Below, in pieces: positions 1 through 9,269 of a DNA stretch of 64,000 bases. Numbering within the stretch: the first letter of the stretch is position 1; each line of letters starts with the position of its first letter. Source of the DNA: Bathymodiolus brooksi. Its lineage: Eukaryota > Mollusca > Bivalvia > Mytilida > Modiolidae. The stretch lies in the NCBI GenBank assembly GCA_963680875.1, contig OY804577.1, forward strand, positions 147,144,196 through 147,208,195, read 5' to 3'. A program made the translations under genes and the position numbers. Below the pieces are notes generated by a model. The model searched no databases and was not told where the DNA came from. It worked only from the letters and a program-made list of their open reading frames with translations.

Positions 1-300
1 CGTACATAGTAGAAATTCTTCTTAAATTGTTTGCCGGAAGTTAAGTTAAGTTAAGCCGCACAAAAATATAGTCCACGAAAATCCAATATGGAAGACATAC
101 TAAGTAAAATCTAATCATGCAAAACTAATTAAAACTTTAATTGAAATATAGAAAATTGTTTAAAATATAACTTTATCAAACTTTCATGTAAATAAGGGTA
201 ATAACACAATTACCTAACTCCGAACAATGTTACAAAGGGAAAGTAAAAACTCATAATTATATAAACAGACAAAATCAGTCAACAACCGGAAAACTGTGAA
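1..300. other. AT-rich stretch with no recognisable gene
   Basis: No reading frame, RNA gene or clear repeat is visible. The sequence is AT-rich, with a short AAGTT run near 40-55. It looks like neutral intergenic or intronic animal DNA. Confidence 0.5.
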
Positions 301-304
301 AACC

Positions 305-420
305 GTAATGACCCTGACTTGGTACAGGTATTTCTAAAGAAATGGTGGGTTGAATCAGATGTTAAAGCGCCAAACCTCCCGCTCTGATTACGGTTCAAAG
401 GTTCCGGCGGTCACTATAAC
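305..420. repeat. possible dispersed repeat fragment
   Basis: A less AT-rich island contains ACTTGGTACAGGTATTTCT, AAATGGTGGGTTGAATCAG and then GCGCCAAACCTCCCGCTC. This order resembles a dispersed element I recall from bivalve genomic sequence, in which an AATGGTGG(A/G)TTGAA segment precedes GCGCTAAACCTC. That is recollection, not a search result. No coding potential, terminal repeat or target-site duplication was found, so element class and borders are unknown. Confidence 0.25.
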
Positions 421-687
421 AGTATTTAAATACAGGAACAAAATAGGTAAAATAGTTGTCAAAGCAGTACCATATTCAGTGAGGTAACAGACATGTGAAA
501 AGTAGTGCGATTTATACGCCTAATGCATACGAGGTTATTTGCAGGGTAGCGAGAATGGCCGAGTAGTTACGATTGGTGCAGAATAATGATAACAAATTCG
601 TCAACACATCATGTCATACCACTTTATACTCTTGAGGTATACACATCGCTTTCCACTATTTAACGTTAATTTGAATCTCTTGTAATC
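421..687. other. 5' flank of the transposase pseudogene
   Basis: This stretch should contain the left terminal inverted repeat of the Tc1-like element if that end survives. I compared it by eye with the reverse complement of the region after 1684 and found no convincing inverted match. The end is therefore deleted, highly diverged or outside this stretch. Nothing else is recognisable. Confidence 0.4.
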
Positions 688-1684
688 ATGCCACGGCTGA
701 CAGAAGTTCAGAGGGGTCAGGCTATTGCATTGTTAATGCAAGGTCAAAGGCAACAAGTTGCTTTGCAATTTGGTGTGAATGTTTCCACCATAGAGCGTCT
801 TGTCCGTCGTCTGAGAGATACTGGAAGGGTTGCAGACCGTCCGCGACGGGGACGTGCGCGCGTAACGACGCCACGTCAAGACAGGGCTATTCGTCTTGCC
901 CACCTGCGTAATCGCCACGTTACTGCCACTGAAACCGCTTTAACTACGGTAGGGAATCATAATCGCCACATTCACCCAAAAATGTGAGAAACCGATTGCG
1001 CGAGTTTGGTCTCCGAGCTCGTAGACCTTACACTGGTTTTCCTCTCACTCGTGCACGTCGCGCGCGTCGTATGGCTTGGCATCACATGGTCCCAAACAAT
1101 TTCCAATGAGGCAATGGAGACGGGTCTTTTTCACAGATGAGTCGCGGTTCACACTTTTTCGTCCGGATGGTCGACGTCGTGGGGAACACTTCGCCGACGC
1201 TTGCGTTCTTGAGAGAATATGTTTGGGGGTGGCTCGCTTATGGTCTGGGGAGGGATACCTCACGGGTTAAAGTCGCCGTTGATTCCGATAGCCGGTAATT
1301 TAACAGGCGTAAGATATAGGGATGAAATCCTCCGGCCGGTTGCAATTCCATTTGTGCAACAGCATCACCTAATTTTCCAGCAGGATAAAGCCCGGCCCCA
1401 TGTAGCCAGAGTTTGTCAAGATTTTCTCGCCAATCATAACATTAACCCACTCGATTGGCATCCGTACAGTCCAGATTTGTCCCCAAATCGAACATCTGTG
1501 GGACGAAATAGACAGGAGAGTAAGGGGGCGTCGGAATGCCCCCGCTACTCTCGACCAATTAAGGGCTGCCTTGTTGGAAGAGTGGGATAATATTCCCATG
1601 AGAAGGATAAATGCTCTGATGAACTCCATGCACAGGAGAATCAGGGCTGTAACAGATGCGCGAGGGGGGCATACGAGATATTGA
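688..1684 (+). pseudogene. degenerate Tc1-like (Tc1/mariner) transposase
   Basis: This is a decayed DDE transposase that would have cut and pasted its own element at TA sites. The first part (688 to about 980) encodes an N-terminal helix-turn-helix: MPRLTEVQRGQAIALL, then VSTIERLVRRLRDTG and a basic RPRRGR linker. A second DNA-binding segment with RNRLREFGLRARRPYTG follows in another frame (about 979-1100). The catalytic core is spread over further frames: FFTDESRF with the first Asp at 1136-1138, GGGSLMVWGGI at about 1222, FQQDKARPH with the second Asp at 1384-1386, and IEHLWDE with the Glu at 1490-1492. That spacing is DD34E, as in Tc1 elements. A C-terminal NALMNSMHRRI region leads to a TGA at 1682-1684. 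Frame changes near 980, 1100, 1215 and 1485 make at least four frameshifts, so no active enzyme can be made. No terminal repeats were identified. Confidence 0.9.
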
Positions 1685-1960
1685 CGAGTTAATCGATTTC
1701 ACTTTAACATATTGGTGGGTACTGTTAAATTGGTTTCAATTACTCATGAATTATTGATAAAAATCTAATGAAATTTTAAAAACTTGTTGATTAAATTTGT
1801 ATTTTTATCCTTATATATTAACATTGAAAAAAACATTCGAATAAATAATATTAAATCACCTAAAATGTTGACCCTGCGTTTCTTTTTCCCTTCAGTATAA
1901 TGATACCGATATAACACTAGAAAAATTGAAACAGATACCATTCTATGTATATACATTTAT
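1685..1960. other. AT-rich stretch after the Tc1-like pseudogene
   Basis: It may include the decayed right end of the element, for example around GGTGGGTACTG at 1715-1725, but no inverted partner is seen upstream. Otherwise it is AT-rich with no gene. Confidence 0.4.
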
Positions 1961-2363
1961 CCTAGAGGAATTGAGATAGGTAGGATATCCCAATGGAGCT
2001 GATGTATATTATAACCCTTGTAAAAATCTTATATATCATATCCTAGCGGAACTGACAGATATCATACCCTAGCGGAAATGACATTAATATCATACCATAC
2101 CGGAAATGACACAGATATCATATCCTACCGGAAATCACATAAATATCATACCCTACCGGACCTGACAAATATATCATACCCAACGGAAATGACACAGATA
2201 TTATATCCTAGCGGAATCCATACAGATATCATACCCCAGCAAAACTCATACAGATATCGTGCCCTAGCGGAACTCATACATATATCATGTCCTATCGGAA
2301 TTGATGCAGATATCATACACTACCAAATTAATATACATGTATATATGATACCCTAGTGGAATA
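1961..2363. repeat. 28-bp minisatellite, about 12-14 copies
   Basis: Tandem units of 26-28 bp follow the pattern CCTAGCGGAA, then a variable ATGACACA-like part, then GATATCATAC. About twelve units run from 2041 to 2363, with substitutions at many positions (CCTACCGGAA, CCAACGGAAA, CCCAGCAAAA). Two more decayed copies lie at 1961-2040 (CCTAGAGGAA, CCAATGGAGC). High divergence between copies suggests an old array that is not being homogenised. A 92-codon open frame inside (2078-2356, with repeated SYHTGND- and ISYRKS-like peptides) only reflects the repeat. Confidence 0.9.
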
Positions 2364-2784
2364 GGTATTTGTAATGCTTTTAACTTTACTTATCCGATCT
2401 AGTAAAAAACATATAACTAATTCATTATAGATGTGTTTCTAGAATGACTATGAATAATAAAGAATAACTCTAGCACATTAAAATTAAGAACAAACATTGT
2501 AATTTTTAAGGAAACAAAATAGAAAGCTTTTTTTGGAGCACACACATTTCTGTTAAGATGTTGGTAATTTGTCTCTACTCGTCTTTTTAAGTGTAAACAG
2601 TTGTACTTTATTATATACCAACTATCTGTTGAGTATTCAGCTTTGTTTTCCCGGAAATCATATCATTCAGTCGTGTTCTGCAACAAAAATGAAGGAATTG
2701 TATTGTTGATAACTACAAATAATAAAACATTGTAGAATAGCACACTGTCATGATGTATACATATTGAGTTAGGGGGGTTAGGGT
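2364..2784. other. AT-rich stretch with no recognisable gene
   Basis: No reading frame of note and no RNA gene. At 2767-2785, at the edge of the next element, the sequence reads TTAGGGGGGTTAGGGTTG, which contains two telomere-like TTAGGG words but no array. Confidence 0.4.
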
Positions 2785-3040
2785 TGTGGTGTTTGACGTC
2801 ACTTTCAGCAATATTTCAGTTATATCATGCAGGTCAGTTTTATTGGTGGAGGAAACCGGAGTACCTGGAGAAAACCACTGACCTGCCGCAAGTCACCGAC
2901 AAACTTTATCACATAATGTTTTATCGAGTACGTCTCGCCCGAGCGGGATTCGAATTCACAGCGTTAGTGGTGATAGGCACTGATTGCATAGGTAGTTATA
3001 AATCCAACTACCATACAATCATTACCACGACAGCCCCTAT
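2785..3040 (-). mobile_element. tRNA-derived SINE, minus strand
   Basis: Read on the minus strand, a tRNA-like head lies at the high-coordinate end. GGGATTCGAATTC at 2945-2957 is the reverse complement of a pol III B-box-like GAATTCGAATCCC, and the tRNA-like part begins near 3038 (AGGGGCTGTCGTGGTAATG on the minus strand). The body contains the reverse complement of GGAGGAAACCGGAGTACC and GAGAAAACCACTGACCTGC, which I recall from molluscan repeats. The tail contains the reverse complement of CAGCAATATTTCAGTTATAT (2806-2825). The same tail core recurs at 4540-4557 in the second SINE, so both share a 3' domain. SINEs encode no protein and move with LINE reverse transcriptase. An open frame across the element (2784-3110) starts at a non-ATG codon and has no domain, so I discount it. 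Confidence 0.7.
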
Positions 3041-3111
3041 ACCATTTGGAGGGAAGATCAAAATGACAAAAATATGGTCAACTAACCCTAATTTACTAAT
3101 ATATATATAAT

Positions 3112-3859
3112 GAGGGGCGGATTTAGAGGGGGGCGTGCGGGGCGTGCGCCCCCCTAAAATTCGCAAAGCATATGTTATGCAACGTTAATTAAGCAGTTCA
3201 ACAAACAACTTTTCATGAATGGTTAACTCGTGACCTGTAGTAAAATATTCATACACATTGTAAATACACGTTGGGTGTGTTCGTTGATTCATATATGGAT
3301 TCGCCGACAATTTCTTCTTTTGTTTGTCTATAAACAAGAACGGTCGAATCATATGTTTTCAATGAATGAATCAAACGACGAAAAGAAAAGCTCCATCCGG
3401 ACGGGCAGTATTAACTAGAACCACCCGAAAGGACAAGCACCGAAAGTACAGACCCATTAGTGAAATGAGGAATGCGTTAAAACTAAACCAATAGTTCTTT
3501 GAAGGGTTAAAATATCGTGATCGATCAGTCATGAGTTGAACAATTCGCATCACGGTTGTTCAAAAAAAGTTTTACTTTAGGTTCTAATAATCTGACAAAA
3601 ATATACTGTTAACAATTATCCGACAAAATTAAGACTCAATATCAAGTTTTTTTGGTCTGATAAAAATGGTGTGGTTGGTTCAAAATTGTCGTTCAAATAA
3701 ATGTCTGTAATTCCTAAAATCCTCAGAGCTTCAGGGGGCTTCCCCCCCCTGTGCCCCCTACCAGGGTTCTACCCTGGACCAGCTGGGGACCTTAAGCGGT
3801 CCCCAGACCCCTCGCCCACTCACGCCCCCCCGTAACCACAAATCCTGGATCCGCCCCTG
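3112..3859. mobile_element. non-autonomous DNA transposon (MITE-like), GC-rich ends
   Basis: The left end reads GAGGGGCGGATTTAGAGG and the right end reads CTGGATCCGCCCCTG, so the termini form an imperfect inverted repeat based on AGGGGCGGAT. Both sides are flanked by ATAAT (3107-3111 and 3860-3864), a 5-bp candidate target-site duplication. The right 140 bp are GC-rich and hairpin-rich: CCAGGGT/ACCCTGG at 3761-3777 with a 3-base loop, and CTGGGGACC/GGTCCCCAG at 3783-3806. The interior is AT-rich and holds no transposase. CAGGGGCGGATCCAGG-type ends are common among hAT-like elements, but those usually make 8-bp duplications, so the superfamily stays open. Confidence 0.7.
3761..3806. other. two adjacent hairpins near the MITE right end
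   Basis: CCAGGGT (3761-3767) pairs with ACCCTGG (3771-3777). Directly after it, CTGGGGACC (3783-3791) pairs with GGTCCCCAG (3798-3806). Both stems are perfect. Subterminal hairpins of this sort are often transposase-binding or structural parts of DNA transposon ends. They are too GC-rich and too regular to be chance in this AT-rich locality. Confidence 0.65.
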
Positions 3860-3950
3860 ATAATCATTTGAACATTGAACCCAACAGTGTTAATCAGATT
3901 TTCAGCTGACATCTTATTTTGTTTTGCTTTGTCTCTCTTTTTGCTCTTCC

Positions 3951-4024
3951 TGAGGCGGGATTCGAACTCAGTATGTTTGTATATTGCAGCACTGATTCGC
4001 TTAATATAATGAGGAAGCATTACG
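3951..4024 (-). repeat. weak tRNA-like (SINE head) remnant
   Basis: GGGATTCGAACTC at 3957-3969 is a B-box-like sequence on the minus strand (GAGTTCGAATCCC). On that strand CTTCCT near 4018-4013 and AGGAAG near 3953-3948 could pair as an acceptor-like stem. The D arm and T arm do not fold canonically, so this is a decayed SINE head or a chance match rather than a working tRNA gene. Confidence 0.3.
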
Positions 4025-4506
4025 TGTCTCCGGCCAAATCAACAATAAAAATATAGCTTCATTAACCGCGGTGACACCTTGTTATGTATGATAAAACTAA
4101 AGGCCTTCATAAACATGTAGCGATGATATATACATGATCATACATCTGTATTTGACAGACATAAATTATGACTGAAAATGTAAAATATAGATTACTGAAG
4201 ATCACATTTCATATAATAGTCACATTAAAATATCAAAGTCTAAATATTAATCGCAATATGGTTGGTCTAGGTACACAGCATTATAGGAACAGACTGATCT
4301 TTAAAATAGGAACGAATTTTAGATTTGACTGATTTGTGATAAAGGACATTGCCTAGGTTTATGTCATGAAAACCTATAGATTAATAAAGGAAGGTGTATC
4401 TACAATGTATTTCATTAAGTCAACAAGTCAGTGACGGGCAATATCACAGAGATTGTTGTAAGTTTGTATTGGAATTCGGATTTTTAACAAGTACAAGTGT
4501 AGTTTT
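4025..4506. other. AT-rich stretch with no recognisable gene
   Basis: No coding frame, RNA gene or repeat is apparent. It separates the tRNA-like remnant from the tail of the second SINE. Confidence 0.4.
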
Positions 4507-4708
4507 GAGTGAGTGAGTGATTGTTGTTTAATGCCAACTCAGCAATTTTTCAGTTATGTTATGATGAGAACAAGTTAATTTTGAATGAGAGGATGATGAT
4601 GAGGTCCGCTTTGTACTAGACCAACATGCTTAGTTAGATTGTTATAGTGCTGACTGAAACAACAGTCCACAGAAAGATAGACATGTCACCCCTGATTCTT
4701 TGCTCTTC

Positions 4709-7373
4709 CTCCTTGATGCTGCGGAACAACTACCAATGTTATAGTCTCCTTGATGCTGCGTCCTTAGCGGAACAACTACCAATGTTATAGTTTCCTTGAT
4801 GCTGCGTCCTTAGCGGAACAACTACCAATGTTATAGTCTCCTTGATGCTGCTTAGCGGAACAACTACCAATGTTATAGTCTCCTTGATGCTGCGTCCTTA
4901 GGAACAACTACAAATGTTATAGTCTCCTTGATGCTGCGTCCTTAGGAACAACTACCAATGTTATAGTCTCCTTGATGCTGCTTAGCAGAACAACTACCAA
5001 TGTTATAGTCTCCTTCATGCTGCGTGCGGAACAACTACCAATGTTATAGTCTCCTTGATGCTACGTGCGGAACAACTACCAATGTTATAGTCTCCTTGAT
5101 GCTGCGTGCGGAACAATTACCAATGTTATAGTCTCCTTGATGCTGCGTGCTTAGCGGAACAACTACCAATGTTATAGTCTCCTTCATGATGCGTGCTTAG
5201 CGGAGCAACTACCAATGTTATAGTCTCCTTGATGCTGCGTGCGGTACAACTACCAATGTTATAGTCTCCTTCATGCTGCGTCCTTAGCGGAACAACTACC
5301 AATGTTATAGTCTCCTTGATGCTGCTTAGCGGAACAACTACCAATGTTATAGTCTCCTTGATGCTGCTTAGCGGAACAACTACCAATGTTATAGTCTCCT
5401 TGATGCTGCGTCCTTACCGGAACAACTACCAATGTTATAGTCTCCTTGATGCTGCTTAACGGAACAACTACCAATGTTATAGTCTCCTTGATGCTGCGTC
5501 CTTAGCGGAACAACTACCAATGTTATAGTCTCCTTGATGCTGCTTAGCGGAACAACTACCAATGTTATAGTCTCCTTGATGCTGCGTGCTTAGCGGAACA
5601 ACTACCAATGTTATAGTCTCCTTGATGCTGCGTCCTTAGCGGAACAACTACCAATGTCATAGTCTCCTTGATGCTGCTTAGTGGAACAACTACCAATGTT
5701 ATAGTCTCCTTCATGCTGCGTCCTTAGCGGAACAACTACCAATGTTATAGTCTCCTTGATGCTGCGTGCTTAGCGGAACAACTACCAATGTTATAGTCTC
5801 CTTGATGCTGCGTTCTTAGCGGAACAACTACCAATGTTATAGTCTCCTTGATGCTGCGTCCTTAGCGGAACAACTACCAATGTTATAGTCTCCTTGATGC
5901 TGCGTGCTTAGCGGAACAACTACCAATGTTATAGTCTCCTTGATGCTGCTTAGCGGAACAACTACCAATGTTATAGTCTCCTTGATGCTGCGTGCGGACC
6001 AACTACCAATGTTATAGTCTCCTTGATGCTGCGTCCTTAGCGGAACAACTACCAATGTTATAGTCTCCTTGATGCTGCGTCCTTAGCGGAACAACTACCA
6101 ATGTTATAGTCTCCTTGATGCTGCTTAGCGGAACAACTACCAATGTTATAGTCTCCTTCATGCTGCGTCCTTAGCGGAACAACTACCAATGTTATAGTCT
6201 CCTTGATGCTGCGTGCGGAACAACTACCAATGTTATAGTCTCCTTGATGCTGCGTGCGGAACAACTACCAATGTTATAGTCTCCTTGATGCTGCGTGCGG
6301 AACAACTACCAATGTTATAGTCTCCTTGATGCTGCGTGCGGAACAATTACCAATGTTATAGTCTCCTTGATGCTGCGTGCTTAGCGGAACAACTACCAAT
6401 GTTATAGTCTCCTTCATGATGCGTGCTTAGCGGAACAACTACCAATGTTATAGTCTCCTTGATGCTGCGTGCGGTACAACTACCAATGTTATAGTCTCCT
6501 TCATGCTGCGTCCTTAGCGGAACAACTACCAATGTTATAGTCTCCTTGATGCTGCTTAGCGGAACAACTACCAATGTTATAGTCTCCTTGATGCTGCTTA
6601 GCGGAACAACTACCAATGTCATAGTCTCCTTGATGCTGCGTCCTTAGCGGAACAACTACCAATGTTATAGTCTCCTTGATGCTGCTTAACGGAACAACTA
6701 CCAATGTTATAGTCTCCTTGATGCTGCGTCCTTAGCGGAACAACTACCAATGTTATAGTCTCCTTGATGCTGCGTGCGGAACAACTACCAATGTTATAGT
6801 CTCCTTGATGCTGCGTGCTTAGCGGAACAACTACCAATGTTATAGTCTCCTTGATGCTGCGTCCTTAGCGGAACAACTACCAATGTTATAGTCTCCTTGA
6901 TGCTGCGTGCGGAACAACTACCAATGTTATAGTCTCCTTGATGCTGCTTAGCGGAACAACTACCAATGTTATAGTCTCCTTGATGCTGCTTAGCGGAACA
7001 ACTACCAATGTTATAGTCTCCTTGATGCTGCTTAGCGGAACAACTACCAATGTTATAGTCTCCTTGATGCTGCGTCCTTAGCGGAACAACTACCAATGTT
7101 ATAGTCTCCTTGATGCTGCTTAGTGGAACAACTACCAATGTTATAGTCTCCTTGATGCTGCGTCCTTAGCGGAACAACTACCAATGTTATAGTCTCCTTG
7201 ATGCTGCTTAGCGGAACAACTACCAATGTTATAGTCTCCTTGATGCTGCGTGCTTAGCGGAACAACTACCAATGTTATAGTCTCCTTCATGCTGCGTCCT
7301 TAGCGGAACAACTACCAATGTTATAGTCTCCTTGATGCTGCGTGCTTAGCGGAACAACTACCAATGTTATAGT
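4709..7373. repeat. 41/42/46-bp minisatellite array, about 60 copies
   Basis: The unit begins CTCCTTGATGCTGC, has a variable middle, then AGCGGAACAACTACC and AATGTTATAGT. Three length classes alternate irregularly: 46 bp with GTCCTTAGCGG or GTGCTTAGCGG, 42 bp with TTAGCGG, and 41 bp with GTGCGG. The first unit (4709-4745) is only 37 bp. The last copy passes into CTTTGGTTTGACC. Copies are very similar, so the array is young or actively homogenised. Minus-strand open frames of 60-114 codons (peptides such as VVVPLSSIKETITL and QHQGDYNIGSCSAK) arise because 42 is divisible by three and 46 + 41 = 87 is too. They carry no recognisable domain. Confidence 0.93.
5000..6775. repeat. 1230-bp internal duplication within the 46-bp array
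   Basis: About 5000-5545 is repeated at about 6230-6775 with a constant offset of 1230 bp. Both copies share rare private variants in the same order: GAACAATTACC (5111/6341), TTCATGATGCG (5183/6413), GCGGTACAAC (5241/6471) and CTGCTTAACGG (5452/6682). Single differences include GGAGCAACT against GGAACAACT. This shows that the array grew by duplicating blocks of about 28 units as well as single units. Confidence 0.8.
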
Positions 7374-7384
7374 CTTTGGTTTGA

Positions 7385-7456
7385 CCTGATTGGGGCTCGA
7401 ACCCACGATCTACCGCACTCGAGGCGAACACGCTATCCATTACACCACCGATGCGG
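7385..7456 (-). repeat. tRNA-like SINE head
   Basis: On the minus strand the segment contains an A-box-like TGGTGTAATGG, a loop CTCGAGT that would place CGA at the anticodon, and a near-perfect B box in GTGGGTTCGAGCCCC. The T stem pairs at four of five positions and the anticodon stem is partly paired. The acceptor ends do not pair, so a working tRNA is unlikely. It fits a tRNA-derived pol III promoter at the 5' end of a SINE. Confidence 0.65.
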
Positions 7457-7595
7457 TTGTGTAGTTAAAGGGGCAGTAAAAATTGTATCTGGCGAATGTG
7501 ATGCATAATCAACGGCTTCTGAATAAAAGGCAGAAAGTCATTTAGTGAAACATCATGGAGCATAGGTGGTGCATAACGAGGATAACCATTGCTTC
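7457..7595. other. spacer between the SINE and the large satellite array
   Basis: About 140 bp of non-tandem sequence with no gene. It is the only unique-looking DNA between the end of the SINE and the first recognisable monomer of the 49-bp array. Confidence 0.5.
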
Positions 7596-9260
7596 GTACG
7601 ACAACAATTGTTTGATTTCACAGGCTTAAGATGTTGTTGTGTTTGTACACAAGTATTGTTTGATTTCACAGGCTTAAGATGTTGTTGCGTTTGTCCCACA
7701 ACTATTGTTTGATTTCACAGGCTGAAGATGTTGTTGTGTTTGTCCCACAACTATTGTTTGATTTCACAGGTTTAAGATGTTGTTGTGTTTGTCCCACACC
7801 AATTGCTTTATTTTACAGGCTTAAATGTTGTTATGTTTGTCCCACAACTATTGTTTGATTTCACAGGCTGAAGATGTTGTTGTGTTTGTCCTACAACTAT
7901 TGTTTGATTTCACAGGTTTAAGATGTTGTTGTGTTTGTCCCACACCAATTACTTTATTTCACAGGCTTAAGATATTGTTGTGTTTGTCCCACACCAATTG
8001 CTTTATTTCAAAGGTTTAATATGTTGTTGTGTTTGTCCCACACCAATTGCTTTATTTCACAGGTTTAAGATGTTGTTGTGTTTGTCCCACACCAATTGCT
8101 TTATTTCAAAGGTTTAATATGTTGTTGGGTTTGTCCCACACCAATTGCTTTATTTCACAGGTTTAAGATGTTGTTGTGTTTGTCCCACAACAATTGCTTT
8201 ATTTCACAGGATTAATGTGTTGCTGTGTTTGTACACAAGTATTGTTTGATTTCACAGGTGTAAGATGTTGTTGTGTTTGTCCCACATCAATTGCTTTATT
8301 TCACAGGTTTAATATGTTGTTGTGTTTGTCCCACACCAATTACTTTATTTCACAGGTTTAAGATGTAGTTGTGTTTGTACACAAGTATTGTTTGATTTCA
8401 CAGGCTTAAGATGTTGTTGTGTTTGTCCCACATCAATTGCTTTATTTCACAGGTTTAAGATGTTGTTGTGTTTGTCCCACACCAATTGCTTTATTTCACA
8501 GGTTTAAGTTGTTGTTGTGTTTGTACACAAGTATTGTTTGATTTCACAGGCTGAAGATGTTGTTGTGTTTGTCCCACACCAATTGCTTTATTTCACAGGT
8601 TTAAGATGTTGTGTTTGTACACAACTATTGTTTGATTTCACAGGCTTAATATGTTGTTTTGTTTGTCCCACTCCAATTGCTTTATTTCACAGTTTTAAGA
8701 TGTTGTTGTGTTTGTCCCACACCAATTGCTTTATTTCACAAATATAAGATATTGTTGTGTTTGTCCCACAACTATTGTTTGATTTCACAGGCTTAAGATG
8801 TTGTTGTGTTTGTCCCACACCAATTGCTTTATTTCACAGGTTGAAGATGTTGTGTTTGTACACAACTATTGTTTGATTTCACAGGCTTAAGATGTTGGTG
8901 TTTGTCCCACACCAATTGCTTTATTTCACAGGTTTAAGATGTTGTTGTGTTTGTCCCACACCAATTGCTTTATTTCACAGATTTAAGATGTTGTTGTGTT
9001 TGTCCCACATCAATTGCTTTATTTCACAGATTTAAGATGTTGTTGTGTTTGTCCCACACCAATTCCTTTATTTCACAGGTTTAAGATGTTGTTGTGTTTG
9101 TCCCACACCAATTGCTTTATTTCACAGGTTTAAGATGTTGTGTTTGTACACAACTATTGTTTGATTTCACAGATTTAAGATGTTGTTGTGCTTGTCCCAA
9201 ACCAATTGCTTTATTTCACATATATAAGATATTGTTGTGTTTGTCCCACAACTATTGTTT
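7596..9260. repeat. diverged left edge of the satellite array
   Basis: Monomers here carry many private changes compared with the interior: TTTTACAGGCTTAAATG at 7813-7829, GATTAATGTG at 8210-8219, GTTGTTGGGTTTG at 8122-8134 and CACAGTTTTAAG at 8688-8699. No long higher-order copy was recognised. Array edges are normally homogenised least, so this is the expected pattern for a true array boundary. Confidence 0.6.
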
Positions 9261-9269
9261 GATTTCACA

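Larger units (their letters stand above)
4507..7456 (-). mobile_element. tRNA-derived SINE with a 2.67-kb internal tandem expansion
   Basis: On the minus strand the element starts with a tRNA-like head at 7456-7385. It continues through a TTGGTTTGACCTGATTGG-type junction (7376-7393, plus-strand sense) straight into the tandem array (7373-4709), then through a body with AGACATGTCACCCCTG (4679-4694, plus-strand sense). It ends in the tail core AGCAATTTTTCAGTTATG (4541-4558) and a (GAGT)n run at 4507-4520. Both ends of the array are continuous with SINE sequence, so the 46-bp unit appears to be an internal segment of the SINE itself. I recall molluscan repeats with this order, including a segment like TGCTTAGCGGAA followed by TTATAGTCTTTGG, present once. 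That memory is the main support for calling it a single element. Confidence 0.65.

Noticed and set aside
421..1760. Terminal inverted repeats of the Tc1-like element
   Set aside because: GGTGGGTACTG at 1715 and AATGGTGGGTTG at 338 are in direct, not inverted, orientation and are too short. No TA-flanked inverted ends were found.
2078..2356. 92-codon ORF with repeated ISYRKS/ISYHTG peptides
   Set aside because: It lies wholly within the 28-bp minisatellite. 28 is not a multiple of three, and the peptide repeat is degenerate.
2784..3110. 108-codon ORF across the SINE
   Set aside because: It begins at a non-ATG codon, spans the SINE and its flank, and shows no domain. SINEs do not encode protein.
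3230..4020. Short ORFs at 3230-3418, 3371-3553 and 3820-4020
   Set aside because: They sit in the MITE-like element or its flank, on both strands, with no recognisable domain or composition typical of coding DNA.
4709..7373. Minus-strand ORFs with VVVPLSSIKETITL and QHQGDYNIGSCSAK
   Set aside because: They are frames through the 41/42/46-bp minisatellite, with the same peptide alternating between frames. They are not genes.
7385..7456. Functional tRNA-Ser(CGA) gene
   Set aside because: A box, B box and T arm are recognisable, but the acceptor stem does not pair and the sequence is continuous with a SINE body.
4709..7700. Common origin of the 46-bp and 49-bp arrays
   Set aside because: Both contain GATG(C/T)TG and ACAACTA at roughly similar spacing, but the rest does not align. 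The match is too weak to claim homology by eye.
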